A stretch of 64,000 bases of DNA from contig NZ_FNFZ01000015.1 in the NCBI RefSeq assembly GCF_900101015.1, positions 44,474 through 108,473 on the forward strand, given 5' to 3'. Shown piece after piece: positions 8,983-16,166 of the stretch. This DNA comes from Sarcina sp. DSM 11001 (GTDB lineage: Bacteria; Bacillota; Clostridia; Lachnospirales; Lachnospiraceae). The notes under the pieces were generated by a model. It had not been told where the DNA came from, did not search any database, and saw only the letters and a program-made list of their open reading frames with translations. The position numbers were made by a program, and so were the translations under genes. Numbering within the stretch: the first letter of the stretch is position 1; each line of letters opens with the position of its first letter.

Positions 8983-10527
8983 ATGTCAATTTATCATTGC
9001 TCTATAAAGATCATCAGCCGCACCGGCGGAAGATCAGCTGTAGCTTCGGCCGCTTACCGGGCAGGCGAGAAATTATACAATGAAGAGACCGGTCTGACTC
9101 ATGATTTTACCAGGAAGGGCGGAGTTATTATGAATGAGATTCTGCTCCCTCATAATGCTCCTGTCAGATATAAAAGCAGGGAGACCTTATGGAATGAAGT
9201 TCAGACAATTGAGAAGCGGTCGGATGCGCAGTTAGCAAGAGAAGTGGAAGTGGCATTTCCCACAGAACTGGATCGAAATCAGCAGATTGAGTGTGTGCGT
9301 GATTATATTCAGGAAAACTTCGTAGGTAGAGGGATGATAGCGGATTGGGCACTTCATGATAAAAACGACGGAAATCCCCATGCGCACATTCTTTTAACAA
9401 TGCGTGGGTTTGATGAGCATGAACAGTGGCTGAAAAAGCAGAAAACTGTTTTCGCAAATACACGGGATGCTCAGGGAAGACCAATCTATGATCCCAGCCT
9501 TCCTGTATATGATCCGAAAGATAAGGAGAATACTTTTCAGTACCGGATTCCGGCGCTCGATCAGGACGGCAGACAGAAAACACGTGTCCGGAAAGGAAAA
9601 GGAACAGAGTATCTTTGGGAAAAGATTTCTATTCCGGCCAATGACTGGAATGAGCACTCCATGGCGGAAATATGGCGGGCTTCCTGGGCAGAACACTGCA
9701 ACAGATATCTTGCAGAAGAGAATCGCATTGATCATCGAAGCTATAAACGACAGGGCCTTGAGATAGAGTCGACGATTCATGAAGGAGTTGCTGCCAGGCA
9801 GATGGAAAAGGAGGGGAAATCCTCAGACCGATGCCGGATTAACAGGCAGATTGATGAACGCAATTCTATCCGCCGACAGATGAAAGATTTGGCGATGGAG
9901 CTGACCCGATTGATCACAGAAAAGGCAAAGGAGATCTATGGACGATTTAAAGAACTTGGAAGACGTGCTCGAGATGCTGAGGGTGCAGGAACAGATGCAG
10001 GAGATCCTGGAGAAACAGCAGGACGAAATCGAGGAATTGCGAATGGAAAACCGGAGCTTGAAAGAACAGCTGGACGAATCTATGAACTCCAACGAGCAGT
10101 TGCTGAAGCAGGGGAAGAGATTGAACGAACAGATCGGGAAATTGAAGGAACAGATCAGCGAATTAAAGAATTAAAGCAGCTTATTGCTGAAAGAGAGGCG
10201 GAACGTGATGAAAGGCTTGAACGACTCAAAAACCGACGAGCTTCTTACCTTGTTGGAGGAGCAGCAGGAAGAAAACGAGACGCTTCAGGCTCAAATCCTG
10301 GAAGCCCGGCAGACGGTATCGCTGCTCTCCTCGCAGAACTCGATCTTAAGGAACGAGCTTCGGAAGAAAAGCGAAACCATCGTGTCACTGAACGAACAGA
10401 TCGGGAAACTGAGCGAGAGCGATCTCGTGCTGAAGCGGAACGAAATACTCAAGAGGCAGATCATAGAATCCAGGGAAAGCGTACAGAGCGTAAGACGAGA
10501 AGCAGAAATCGCGGTTTCGACCGCTGA
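8983..10527 (+). CDS. mobA: MobA/MobL relaxase
   Basis: 514 residues. The N-terminal 220 are a MobQ-family relaxase: IKIISRTGGRSAVASAAYRA, the metal-binding motif HDKNDGNPHAHILLTMR and an early tyrosine (Tyr4 or those in AAYRAGEKLY) as possible nucleophile. It nicks oriT and leads the transferred strand. The C-terminal 200 residues are highly charged coiled coil, and their DNA also encodes two further frames (9938-10174 and 10208-11242). Strand-transfer ability depends on a helper element because no conjugation channel is encoded here. Confidence 0.9.
   Translation: MSIYHCSIKIISRTGGRSAVASAAYRAGEKLYNEETGLTHDFTRKGGVIMNEILLPHNAPVRYKSRETLWNEVQTIEKRSDAQLAREVEVAFPTELDRNQQIECVRDYIQENFVGRGMIADWALHDKNDGNPHAHILLTMRGFDEHEQWLKKQKTVFANTRDAQGRPIYDPSLPVYDPKDKENTFQYRIPALDQDGRQKTRVRKGKGTEYLWEKISIPANDWNEHSMAEIWRASWAEHCNRYLAEENRIDHRSYKRQGLEIESTIHEGVAARQMEKEGKSSDRCRINRQIDERNSIRRQMKDLAMELTRLITEKAKEIYGRFKELGRRARDAEGAGTDAGDPGETAGRNRGIANGKPELERTAGRIYELQRAVAEAGEEIERTDREIEGTDQRIKELKQLIAEREAERDERLERLKNRRASYLVGGAAGRKRDASGSNPGSPADGIAALLAELDLKERASEEKRNHRVTERTDRETERERSRAEAERNTQEADHRIQGKRTERKTRSRNRGFDR
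9938..10174 (+). CDS. Small coiled-coil protein nested in mobA, +1 frame
   Basis: 78 residues, wholly inside the relaxase gene in another frame. The sequence is an almost unbroken heptad coiled coil (EMLRVQEQMQEILEKQQDEI, then LNEQIGKLKEQISELKN). A purine-rich run containing AAGGAG precedes the ATG. Its C-terminal LNEQIGKL is shared with the next overlapping gene, which suggests an old duplication. I believe it is expressed because the relaxase frame over this stretch is low complexity, but translation is not proven. Confidence 0.5.
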   Translation: MDDLKNLEDVLEMLRVQEQMQEILEKQQDEIEELRMENRSLKEQLDESMNSNEQLLKQGKRLNEQIGKLKEQISELKN

Positions 10528-11242
10528 AAAGAAAGCAGAGTCTGCGATACGGGAGGCGAGGAGAGAATACACACAGCGGAAGGAAACTCTGAAAATCCTG
10601 GAAGTTGAACTGGGAGAACGGGAAACTGCTGTTTCAGGCAGAGAGAAAATGTTGGAGAAAGAAGTGGAACGGCGCTCAAAGCAGATCATAAGGGATAAGC
10701 TGCAAACCTTCGAGACGCATTATCGCAGGATGAGGAGAGGTTATTCCGCATTTGTGTTCTTTACGCTGTCCTTTGCGACAGTCATGACAATGATTACAGC
10801 TTACAGAACCGAAGTCTTCATGCAGGATTTAGAGGAGTTTTTCCATATGAACGGACAGGTGATCGAGTGGATATGGGTTCGAATCGGCAATATTGCCTCA
10901 AGTGTATCTAGCCTGGGGCAGATCATTCCTCAGGATGAACTCGCCCGGGTTATTCAGGGAATCCTGTGGGTGATTATTGTGTTCCTGCTTATAGGGATAA
11001 TAGACATACCTCTGCTCTTATGCCTTGGAACAATAATCAAATACGTCCAAAAGGGGCAGGCTGATGAAATATCTGTTTTCGTTGTGTTGGTGGAACTGGC
11101 TTTCACGTTTTCTTTTGCAGATGAAATCAAGGATCTGTGTAAAATGAACCTATTGCTAATTGTATTCCTGGTGTTCGTAGTATATAGGGTGATTCGTATC
11201 TCGATGATGAAAAAGATGTCGAATGAGGATATAATCAGATAG
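10208..11242 (+). CDS. Coiled-coil membrane protein (DUF6040-like)
   Basis: 344 residues. An N-terminal coiled coil (about 1-165) with SLNEQIGKLSESD is followed by hydrophobic segments at about 180-200, 255-285 and 295-325. It resembles DUF6040 proteins found downstream of MobA/MobL in Firmicutes elements; function unknown. The first 320 bp overlap the relaxase gene in a different frame. Upstream TTG and GTG codons in frame are possible starts; ATG 10208 is chosen. Confidence 0.7.
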   Translation: MKGLNDSKTDELLTLLEEQQEENETLQAQILEARQTVSLLSSQNSILRNELRKKSETIVSLNEQIGKLSESDLVLKRNEILKRQIIESRESVQSVRREAEIAVSTAEKKAESAIREARREYTQRKETLKILEVELGERETAVSGREKMLEKEVERRSKQIIRDKLQTFETHYRRMRRGYSAFVFFTLSFATVMTMITAYRTEVFMQDLEEFFHMNGQVIEWIWVRIGNIASSVSSLGQIIPQDELARVIQGILWVIIVFLLIGIIDIPLLLCLGTIIKYVQKGQADEISVFVVLVELAFTFSFADEIKDLCKMNLLLIVFLVFVVYRVIRISMMKKMSNEDIIR

Positions 11243-11364
11243 GTAGAACAGGACAGACTTGATCACCGTTAAATCAATTTGACGAACAATTATCTGGATG
11301 GTAATATAAAAGCAGAAAAAGTGCTGCCGATAGACGGCCAGCCCGAATTATAAGTTAGTCACAG

Positions 11365-11402
11365 AATGACCGCCTCACTTTTGCAGAGCTTGGGCGGTCA
11401 TT
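11365..11402. terminator. Bidirectional terminator beside the toxin-like gene
   Basis: A 10-bp stem (11365-11374 with 11393-11402) with an 18-nt loop. It lies 33 bp past the stop of the minus-strand peptide gene and could also end an opposing transcript from the left, the layout of type I toxin-antitoxin pairs. Confidence 0.7.
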
Positions 11403-11434
11403 TCTGTGTCTTCGATTCAGAATTACTTCTTCCT

Positions 11435-11530
11435 CTATCTTTGCCGATGGCAAAAGACTAAAGTCTTTACGAGGCTGAACGCACCCAGCACAAGGCTGAG
11501 GATACCTACCAGTCCTTCAAGTGTCAACAT
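11435..11530 (-). CDS. Holin-like type I toxin peptide
   Basis: 31 residues beginning MLTLEGLVGILSLVLGAF and ending in a basic tail, CHRQR. It is one hydrophobic helix with a charged end, the form of TxpA/BsrG-like type I toxins and putative holin-like toxins. AAAGGAGGG (11538-11546 on the complement) lies 7 nt before the ATG. A TATAAT on the minus strand at 11762-11767 would give a long structured 5' UTR of about 225 nt, also typical. The antitoxin RNA was not identified with certainty. It is too short for ordinary gene callers. The rest of 11243-12070 shows no other gene. Confidence 0.6.
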   Translation of the reverse strand: MLTLEGLVGILSLVLGAFSLVKTLVFCHRQR

Positions 11531-11998
11531 AGCTCAGCCCTCCTTTCTAAGGATTCCTTTCCTCGGTTTTCCATTTTTCACGGTTTCCCGTTCGATTTGG
11601 TCTTCCGGATCCGGTTATCTGATCGGAGGGTCACAGGTCTTCGTTCCACTACGGTCGGCGCTGAACGGACGTCCCCTGGACGTCCAGCGCCCCTCCGTAT
11701 TACCTTTTCAGGCCTTCGTGAGGGCTGATAACCGCCTACCGTATATGGCAGCACGTAAACTATTATAGCAGAAAAGAGCACCTTGTAGAAGATGAATTGT
11801 TTCGTCAAAATGTGATTAGCCAATTCGACACGGAAGTGTCTGTATGTCAGATATAACGGTCGCATAACCGATGTATAGGAGATGAGAATTGCATTGGGCT
11901 TTAGATAAAATATAGAGATTTTGCAGTCAGGCAATCCCTGTTTTTTATGAGATATAAAAGCAGGGATAGAGATAAAGCCATTATCCAAGTAACACCAG

Positions 11999-12056
11999 TT
12001 GACTATATCGAGTATCGATGTTATATTGTGAATATAGTAATATCGACACACGATAT
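11999..12056 (+). promoter_or_regulatory. Promoter and palindromic operator of the DUF2812/PadR pair
   Basis: TTGACT (11999-12004), a 17-bp spacer and TATATT (12022-12027). Just downstream, ATATCG and CGATAT form an inverted repeat about a 5-bp centre (12040-12056), and similar TATCGA blocks lie within the spacer. This fits autoregulation by the PadR protein encoded second in the operon (inference). Confidence 0.6.
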
Positions 12057-12070
12057 GTAGGAGGCTGATC

Positions 12071-13570
12071 GTGAAAAGAAAATGGGTTCCTGTATCCTTT
12101 AACTATCTTCAGTGTGACGAAATGGCGGACTGGCTGGGAAAGATGGCAGGAAGAGGATGGAACTTCCGCCGGTTTTGTTTTGGATTTTTATTTGATGCTT
12201 GTGAGCCGGAGGAGCAGGTGTATGATGTGCAGGTCTTTTTAAAGAACACGGAAAACGATCTGGCACCGACGGAAGATACGCTTGATTTTGCCTCTTATTG
12301 TGAGGCTGCAGGCTGGGAACTTGTCGATTCCCGAGGGCGGTTTGTAGTGTTTCGGAGGATCCGGGAGGACGCCGTTCCGATTCTGACACCGCAGGAGCGT
12401 CTGGAAACATCATTTGGCGCTCAGAAGATCTCAGCTGTAACAGGTTTCATTGTTTCCTTGCTGATCCTTCTGATCTCTTGGGGCTATATACTGCTGCTTG
12501 ACTTTCGCCTCTCCCATTCTGCAGTGAATGTCTTCAATCCCATCTTTTTCGCTGTTGGAGTAATGTACTTTTTACTCCTTTTGGAGCAGGCTTTTTATCT
12601 CTTGTATACATATATCTGGCATAAGCGTAAAAAACAGGAGATTGGGCAGACAGGTCAGCTGAACTGCAGGATTGGACGTATGGGAAAAATCTTGCATAGG
12701 ATTCTTCTTTGTGCCTGGACAGCTCTGGTTATCTGGCTCGCGGTTTTCCTTATTTCGAACCTGGTGCAGAGACATCCATCAGGATGGCAGAGCATACACT
12801 TTGGCATTGCCTGGCTTCCCCTGTTTGCTATATATGGCGTGAAATTCTATAATCAGCTTGGGCGTCCAACTCGCGAAACGAGACAGCGCCGGATCATTCT
12901 GGCAGGTCTGTTCTGCTTTTTTGCAGTGTGGTTTTTTTCCATGATTCAAAGTGTCTATGGGAAAGAAGATGACAGCCTGCCAAAGCCCATTCAAGAGATT
13001 TCCCCGCCTATTGCAGTCACAGATCTTATAGAAATCCGGGATGAGCGTGATACAGAGAGCTTTTCGACATTCTTCAGGCACAACGTCCTTGGAACTGTCA
13101 TCCGTTATGAGATTGACTGCCCAACTCCGGGATTTGAGGAAGCATTACAGGCATGGGAAGAAGAAATGAATAGACCCGGCAGGACCTGGACAGATGAGGA
13201 ACTTACAGAATGGGAGAATCATCCGCCTGTTGATGAAGACGGAGTATTTCTGGAATACGAGCTCTGCAAAACCCCCTACAGAGTCGTTGCTGATTTCGTC
13301 TGGAATAGACTTGTTTCCAGTGCGAAAAGGACTTCAGAAGCGGATGCTGAAGGAATCCGGGACGTGACAGTTGAATGGAATGCAGATCAGGCCATCTATC
13401 TTGAGGCAGGCAATGCAGAAGGGGGATTGTATTTTGTTCGCTATATTCTTCCCGCACAGGAACATGAATCTGAAAAAACAGCAATCCTTGTGATTGGATT
13501 TAAACAAGGAATAACAGAGACGTTGAACCAAACACAAATCGCAACATTCCGGGAGAAGCTGGGATTGTGA
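12071..13570 (+). CDS. DUF2812 membrane protein
   Basis: 499 residues from a GTG start with AGGAGG upstream. The first 110 residues are a DUF2812 domain (QCDEMADWLGKMAGRGWNF, then AAGWELVDSRGRFVVFRR). Membrane segments lie at about 120-142, 158-180, 213-235, 245-265 and 272-292. A soluble C-terminal domain of about 200 residues lacks recognised motifs. DUF2812 genes are usually paired with PadR regulators, as here. They are often linked to envelope stress or drug response, but the molecular role is unknown. Confidence 0.8.
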   Translation: MKRKWVPVSFNYLQCDEMADWLGKMAGRGWNFRRFCFGFLFDACEPEEQVYDVQVFLKNTENDLAPTEDTLDFASYCEAAGWELVDSRGRFVVFRRIREDAVPILTPQERLETSFGAQKISAVTGFIVSLLILLISWGYILLLDFRLSHSAVNVFNPIFFAVGVMYFLLLLEQAFYLLYTYIWHKRKKQEIGQTGQLNCRIGRMGKILHRILLCAWTALVIWLAVFLISNLVQRHPSGWQSIHFGIAWLPLFAIYGVKFYNQLGRPTRETRQRRIILAGLFCFFAVWFFSMIQSVYGKEDDSLPKPIQEISPPIAVTDLIEIRDERDTESFSTFFRHNVLGTVIRYEIDCPTPGFEEALQAWEEEMNRPGRTWTDEELTEWENHPPVDEDGVFLEYELCKTPYRVVADFVWNRLVSSAKRTSEADAEGIRDVTVEWNADQAIYLEAGNAEGGLYFVRYILPAQEHESEKTAILVIGFKQGITETLNQTQIATFREKLGL

Positions 13571-13602
13571 TCAGTCCTTTATGTTAAGAGAGGAGAAATT
13601 CT

Positions 13603-13914
13603 GTGGCTAGAGAACAGTTTCAGACTCTGTCGGAGCCAATGTATTATATTCTCCTTGCACTTGTACAGGAATGCTGTGGTGTGGACATCATGGCGTGCGT
13701 GAAGGAAATTTCACAGGGGCGGGTTATTGTCGGCCCCGGAACTCTCTATGCCATGCTTCCTAAGTTTGAGGGGAGTGGGATAATCAGGAAGACACGTCAG
13801 GAGGGTCGGCAGAAATGGTATGTTATTACAGAAAAAGGTCGGTGGATGTTGGAAGAGGAATATACGAGGCTATCCAGAATGATGGAGGATGGAAGGAATA
13901 TTCTTCGAGGATAA
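13603..13914 (+). CDS. PadR-family transcriptional regulator
   Basis: 103 residues from a GTG start with AGAGGAGA upstream. It is the short PadR type: winged helix with MYYILLALVQECCGVDIM, the conserved GPGTLYAMLPKFE recognition region and the wing QEGRQKWYVITEKG. It lies 32 bp after the DUF2812 gene and should repress the promoter at 11999 until an inducer binds. The order (target first, regulator second) is the reverse of many such pairs. It is probable cargo of the element. Confidence 0.9.
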   Translation: MAREQFQTLSEPMYYILLALVQECCGVDIMACVKEISQGRVIVGPGTLYAMLPKFEGSGIIRKTRQEGRQKWYVITEKGRWMLEEEYTRLSRMMEDGRNILRG

Positions 13915-14142
13915 GCATAAATAGCAGTGACGATGCATTTGGGATTTCCGTTCAGGCTGTTCTTTCGAACCTGGTTAATTGCGCGGAGAACCACAGGTCC
14001 TATGTAGTACAGTGAAAGTGTGCATGTCTACATTTCGTCTACAAAAAACTCGAAAAAGATCCGGACCAGACGGAATAGATGGAAAAACCATACCGGATAG
14101 AGGATGAAAAAGACCTTGCGGACACAAGATATAGATGGCAGT

Positions 14143-14155
14143 ATAGAGCTGGAAT
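14143..14155 (+). other. attR of the guaA-integrated element
   Basis: An exact 13-bp match to the guaA 3' end (3912-3924). The next bases give TGA in the guaA frame, so the empty site would read LE-stop. The native guaA terminator follows 34 bp later. Confidence 0.7.
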
Positions 14156-14188
14156 GACCGTGAAGCACATAAGCCAGGCGAAGATAAA

Positions 14189-14237
14189 GAAAGCAGTCCG
14201 GCGGGAGCGTACTCTCGCAAAGACTGCTTTCATCTTT
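14189..14237 (+). terminator. Probable original guaA terminator
   Basis: A 10-bp stem (14189-14198 with 14222-14231) with an inner stem, followed by a T-rich tract. Lying just outside attR, it would terminate guaA in the element-free chromosome. The remaining bases to 14540 are AT-rich and show no gene. Confidence 0.65.
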
Positions 14238-14540
14238 TTATTGTCTGTTTATTATGTTTGGGGGTGAGGCAGGCTGTACGGTGTGATGGTATGATTGTTT
14301 TTGACCATTTCCCGGAAATCATTTCTGTCTTGATACTTTTTTCTTAATTGCGTACTATTAAAGAAATAGAATACAGCACTTGCAGATATCTATCTTAGAA
14401 TGGCGTAATGTACCCATAACCGTGGATACGGAATTTTGAACAGGTGAAGCACTTTGCACTCTCTAATGATTTCCTGCCACAATGCAGGATTATATGAACG
14501 CAATTCTGCTTTACGCGGGTCAGGAAGGAGGCGAGAACAT

Positions 14541-14783
14541 ATGTCTGATAAAAGGCTGAACAATACCATCTTCCTCATGTTTCTTGCTACAGAAAAATAT
14601 AAACGTGCGCATGTGCTGTCAAACAAGGATTTTCTTAAGCTGGACAAAGAGTTTGCAATTCTCAATTATATTTCGGAATGTCCGGATATGAAACGGATCC
14701 TTTTGAACAATCTGGAGCCCGGGAATCTTGGAATTCAGTATTACCTTGGCAGGCAGGAGATTGCTGATAATCCAGCTTATTGA
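14541..14783 (+). CDS. Small protein, DUF3791-like
   Basis: 80 residues. The N-terminal half (TIFLMFLATEKYKRAHVLSN, then DKEFAILNYISECPD) resembles DUF3791 proteins. The C-terminal third diverges and may reflect a frameshift relative to the family. GGAAGGAGG precedes ATG 14541; a longer frame from 14454 has no site. It lies 33 bp before an MNT/HEPN pair. Function unknown. Confidence 0.55.
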   Translation: MSDKRLNNTIFLMFLATEKYKRAHVLSNKDFLKLDKEFAILNYISECPDMKRILLNNLEPGNLGIQYYLGRQEIADNPAY

Positions 14784-14815
14784 AAAGTAATCGACATATG
14801 ATCGGGAGTCAGACT

Positions 14816-15148
14816 ATGAGCTTAAGCACAAAATACCCGGCTCGGGCAGACTATCTTTTTAACTCAGGCATCAAACCTGTCGTGCTGGAACAGATTCGTG
14901 ACCACGCAATAAAGTATGGGATTCAAAAAGTGATTCTTTTCGGATCCCGGGCAAGAGGAATCTTTCACAGGGACAGTGACATTGATCTGGCTGTCTCCGG
15001 TGGAAACGCAGATCTTTTCCGGCTTGCGGTGGAAGAGGAGACAGACACACTCCTGACTTATGATGTAGTGGATCTTGATCATACCGCCAGCGCAGAACTC
15101 TTGGATATGATCCGGAAAGAGGGTGTGGTTCTCTATGAAGAAGTTTGA
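14816..15148 (+). CDS. MNT-type nucleotidyltransferase
   Basis: 110 residues, minimal nucleotidyltransferase fold: VILFGSRARGIFHRDSDIDL gives the GS motif and the D-x-D metal site. It pairs with the HEPN protein that follows by 14 bp of overlap. In characterised MNT/HEPN pairs the MNT protein is an antitoxin that AMPylates the HEPN toxin; related HI0073/HI0074 pairs are also called nucleotidyltransferase plus substrate-binding subunit. ATG 14816 with GGGAG upstream is preferred over TTG or ATG codons further 5'. Confidence 0.85.
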   Translation: MSLSTKYPARADYLFNSGIKPVVLEQIRDHAIKYGIQKVILFGSRARGIFHRDSDIDLAVSGGNADLFRLAVEEETDTLLTYDVVDLDHTASAELLDMIRKEGVVLYEEV

Positions 15149-15542
15149 CAATTATAAAAGAAATCTTGCCGTGCTCAGCCAGGCCGGGGAACAGGATCTG
15201 AGCAATGAGTTTATCATTGGAGGCATTATTGATAAATTTTCTCTGCAGTTTGAGCTTGGATGGAAAGTGCTGAAAGAACTGCTGCGTTATGAGGGCGCAG
15301 CTGTGGCAGCTACAGGTTCTCCTCGGGAAATCCTGAAAGCTGCTTACAGGTTTTACCCTTGTATGGATGAAAATATCTGGCTGGGTATGCTGGCACAGAG
15401 AAATAATATGGCGCATATGTATGACGGCACGGCAGCGGCTGAGCTTGCAGACAGGGTAATCAACGAGTTTATTCCTGCTTTCCAGGAACTTGAGAAGAGC
15501 ATCGAAGAGAAGTACCGGGATGTTCTTAAAGAACTGGTCTAA
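15135..15542 (+). CDS. HEPN-domain protein (nucleotidyltransferase substrate-binding type)
   Basis: 135 residues, all-alpha, HI0074 family. The motif RNNMAHMYD carries the R-x4-H arrangement of HEPN RNases. FELGWKVLKELLRYEG is the helix usual for this family. Its ATG lies inside the end of the MNT gene, so the two are translationally coupled. It is either the toxin half of a toxin-antitoxin pair or a non-toxic binding subunit; the sequence cannot decide. Confidence 0.85.
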   Translation: MKKFDNYKRNLAVLSQAGEQDLSNEFIIGGIIDKFSLQFELGWKVLKELLRYEGAAVAATGSPREILKAAYRFYPCMDENIWLGMLAQRNNMAHMYDGTAAAELADRVINEFIPAFQELEKSIEEKYRDVLKELV

Positions 15543-15636
15543 TGAAAACCTGATAACAATTTAATCGCACTGGTTCGGATAACCCAAAGAAGCCGGAAAA
15601 ACTCCTGACAACAGGCGGCCGATTAAAAAGGGCAGT

Positions 15637-15675
15637 CAGCAGAGGTCTTCTTGAGAGGACTTTTGCTGTTTTCAT
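15637..15675 (+). terminator. Terminator after the MNT/HEPN pair
   Basis: An imperfect stem (15637-15647 with 15657-15668) followed by a short T run. It isolates the pair from the amt promoter. Confidence 0.55.
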
Positions 15676-15737
15676 CATTCTTGTTAAATGGCACAAAAAA
15701 ACTATTCCGAATAATGTATAATTGTATACAATAACGT

Positions 15738-15765
15738 TTGACTTTCCATGTAAACCGTGTATAAT
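15738..15765 (+). promoter_or_regulatory. amt promoter
   Basis: TTGACT (15738-15743), 16 bp and TATAAT (15760-15765). The transcript would begin near 15772, immediately before the first attenuator hairpin and about 395 nt before the amt start. Confidence 0.75.
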
Positions 15766-15774
15766 AACAGACAT

Positions 15775-15823
15775 AAAAGCAAAGGCGCTGAGGGATCAAT
15801 TTCCTGCAGCGCCTTTGCTTTTT
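15775..15823 (+). promoter_or_regulatory. amt leader attenuator 1 (hexaloop AAAGGC plus terminator)
   Basis: A terminator stem (15778-15790 with 15807-15819, one bulge) ends in five T residues, only about 50 nt into the transcript. Its 5' arm includes AGC-AAAGGC-GCT, a short stem closing the hexaloop at 15781-15786. Formation of the hexaloop hairpin would break the terminator. This is the arrangement of ANTAR antitermination targets. Confidence 0.6.
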
Positions 15824-15971
15824 ATAACACGGCAAGTGTACTATAATTTCCGCCTTGAGAGCGGACACGGACACAGGCCGGTCGGGGGAAAGAGGGCGGC
15901 ATGGCCGCCACAACCCGGTTAAGACAAGAATCGATCCGCGGCAGAATGCCGGCTTGCCCGGATCGGGATTC

Positions 15972-16020
15972 TTCGGACAAAGGAGTCCGGACTCGAAATG
16001 AGTCCGGACTGTTTTGTTTT
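15972..16020 (+). promoter_or_regulatory. amt leader attenuator 2 (hexaloop AAAGGA plus terminator)
   Basis: CGGAC (15974-15978) and GTCCG (15985-15989) close the hexaloop AAAGGA (15979-15984). The perfect 11-bp terminator stem 15984-15994 with 16000-16010, followed by a T-rich run to 16020, reuses the 3' arm, so the two folds are mutually exclusive. A long imperfect stem (about 15927-15972) lies immediately upstream. Confidence 0.65.
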
Positions 16021-16166
16021 CAGGGGGGATTTTCCCGGATTTCTGTACCTGCCCTCGAAAGGGAGTATGGGGAGTATGCAGAAACGACAGTTAATTTCTT
16101 TGGTGTAAACGAGTTCGTAAAGAAATCGTATCAGCGACAAAAATGCGAGCGGAAAGTGAGAGAAAA

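Larger units (their letters stand above)
3912..14155. mobile_element. Integrative mobilizable element in guaA 3' end (about 10.2 kb)
   Basis: The element lies between two 13-bp copies of ATAGAGCTGGAAT (3912-3924 and 14143-14155). It carries an XRE regulator, Xis-like protein, DnaD/DnaC-like replication proteins, tyrosine integrase, MobC-like protein, relaxase, DUF6040 membrane protein and a DUF2812/PadR pair. There is no type IV secretion machinery, so it would need a helper to transfer. The guaA 3' end is a known insertion hotspot for genomic islands. Excision would leave guaA reading ...LE followed by TGA instead of TAG. That both junctions keep the reading frame is the best evidence for the boundaries. 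Confidence 0.8.

Noticed and set aside
14079..14267. A 62-codon frame spanning attR
   Set aside because: It crosses the recombination site and a terminator stem, and has no ribosome-binding site or homology I recognise.
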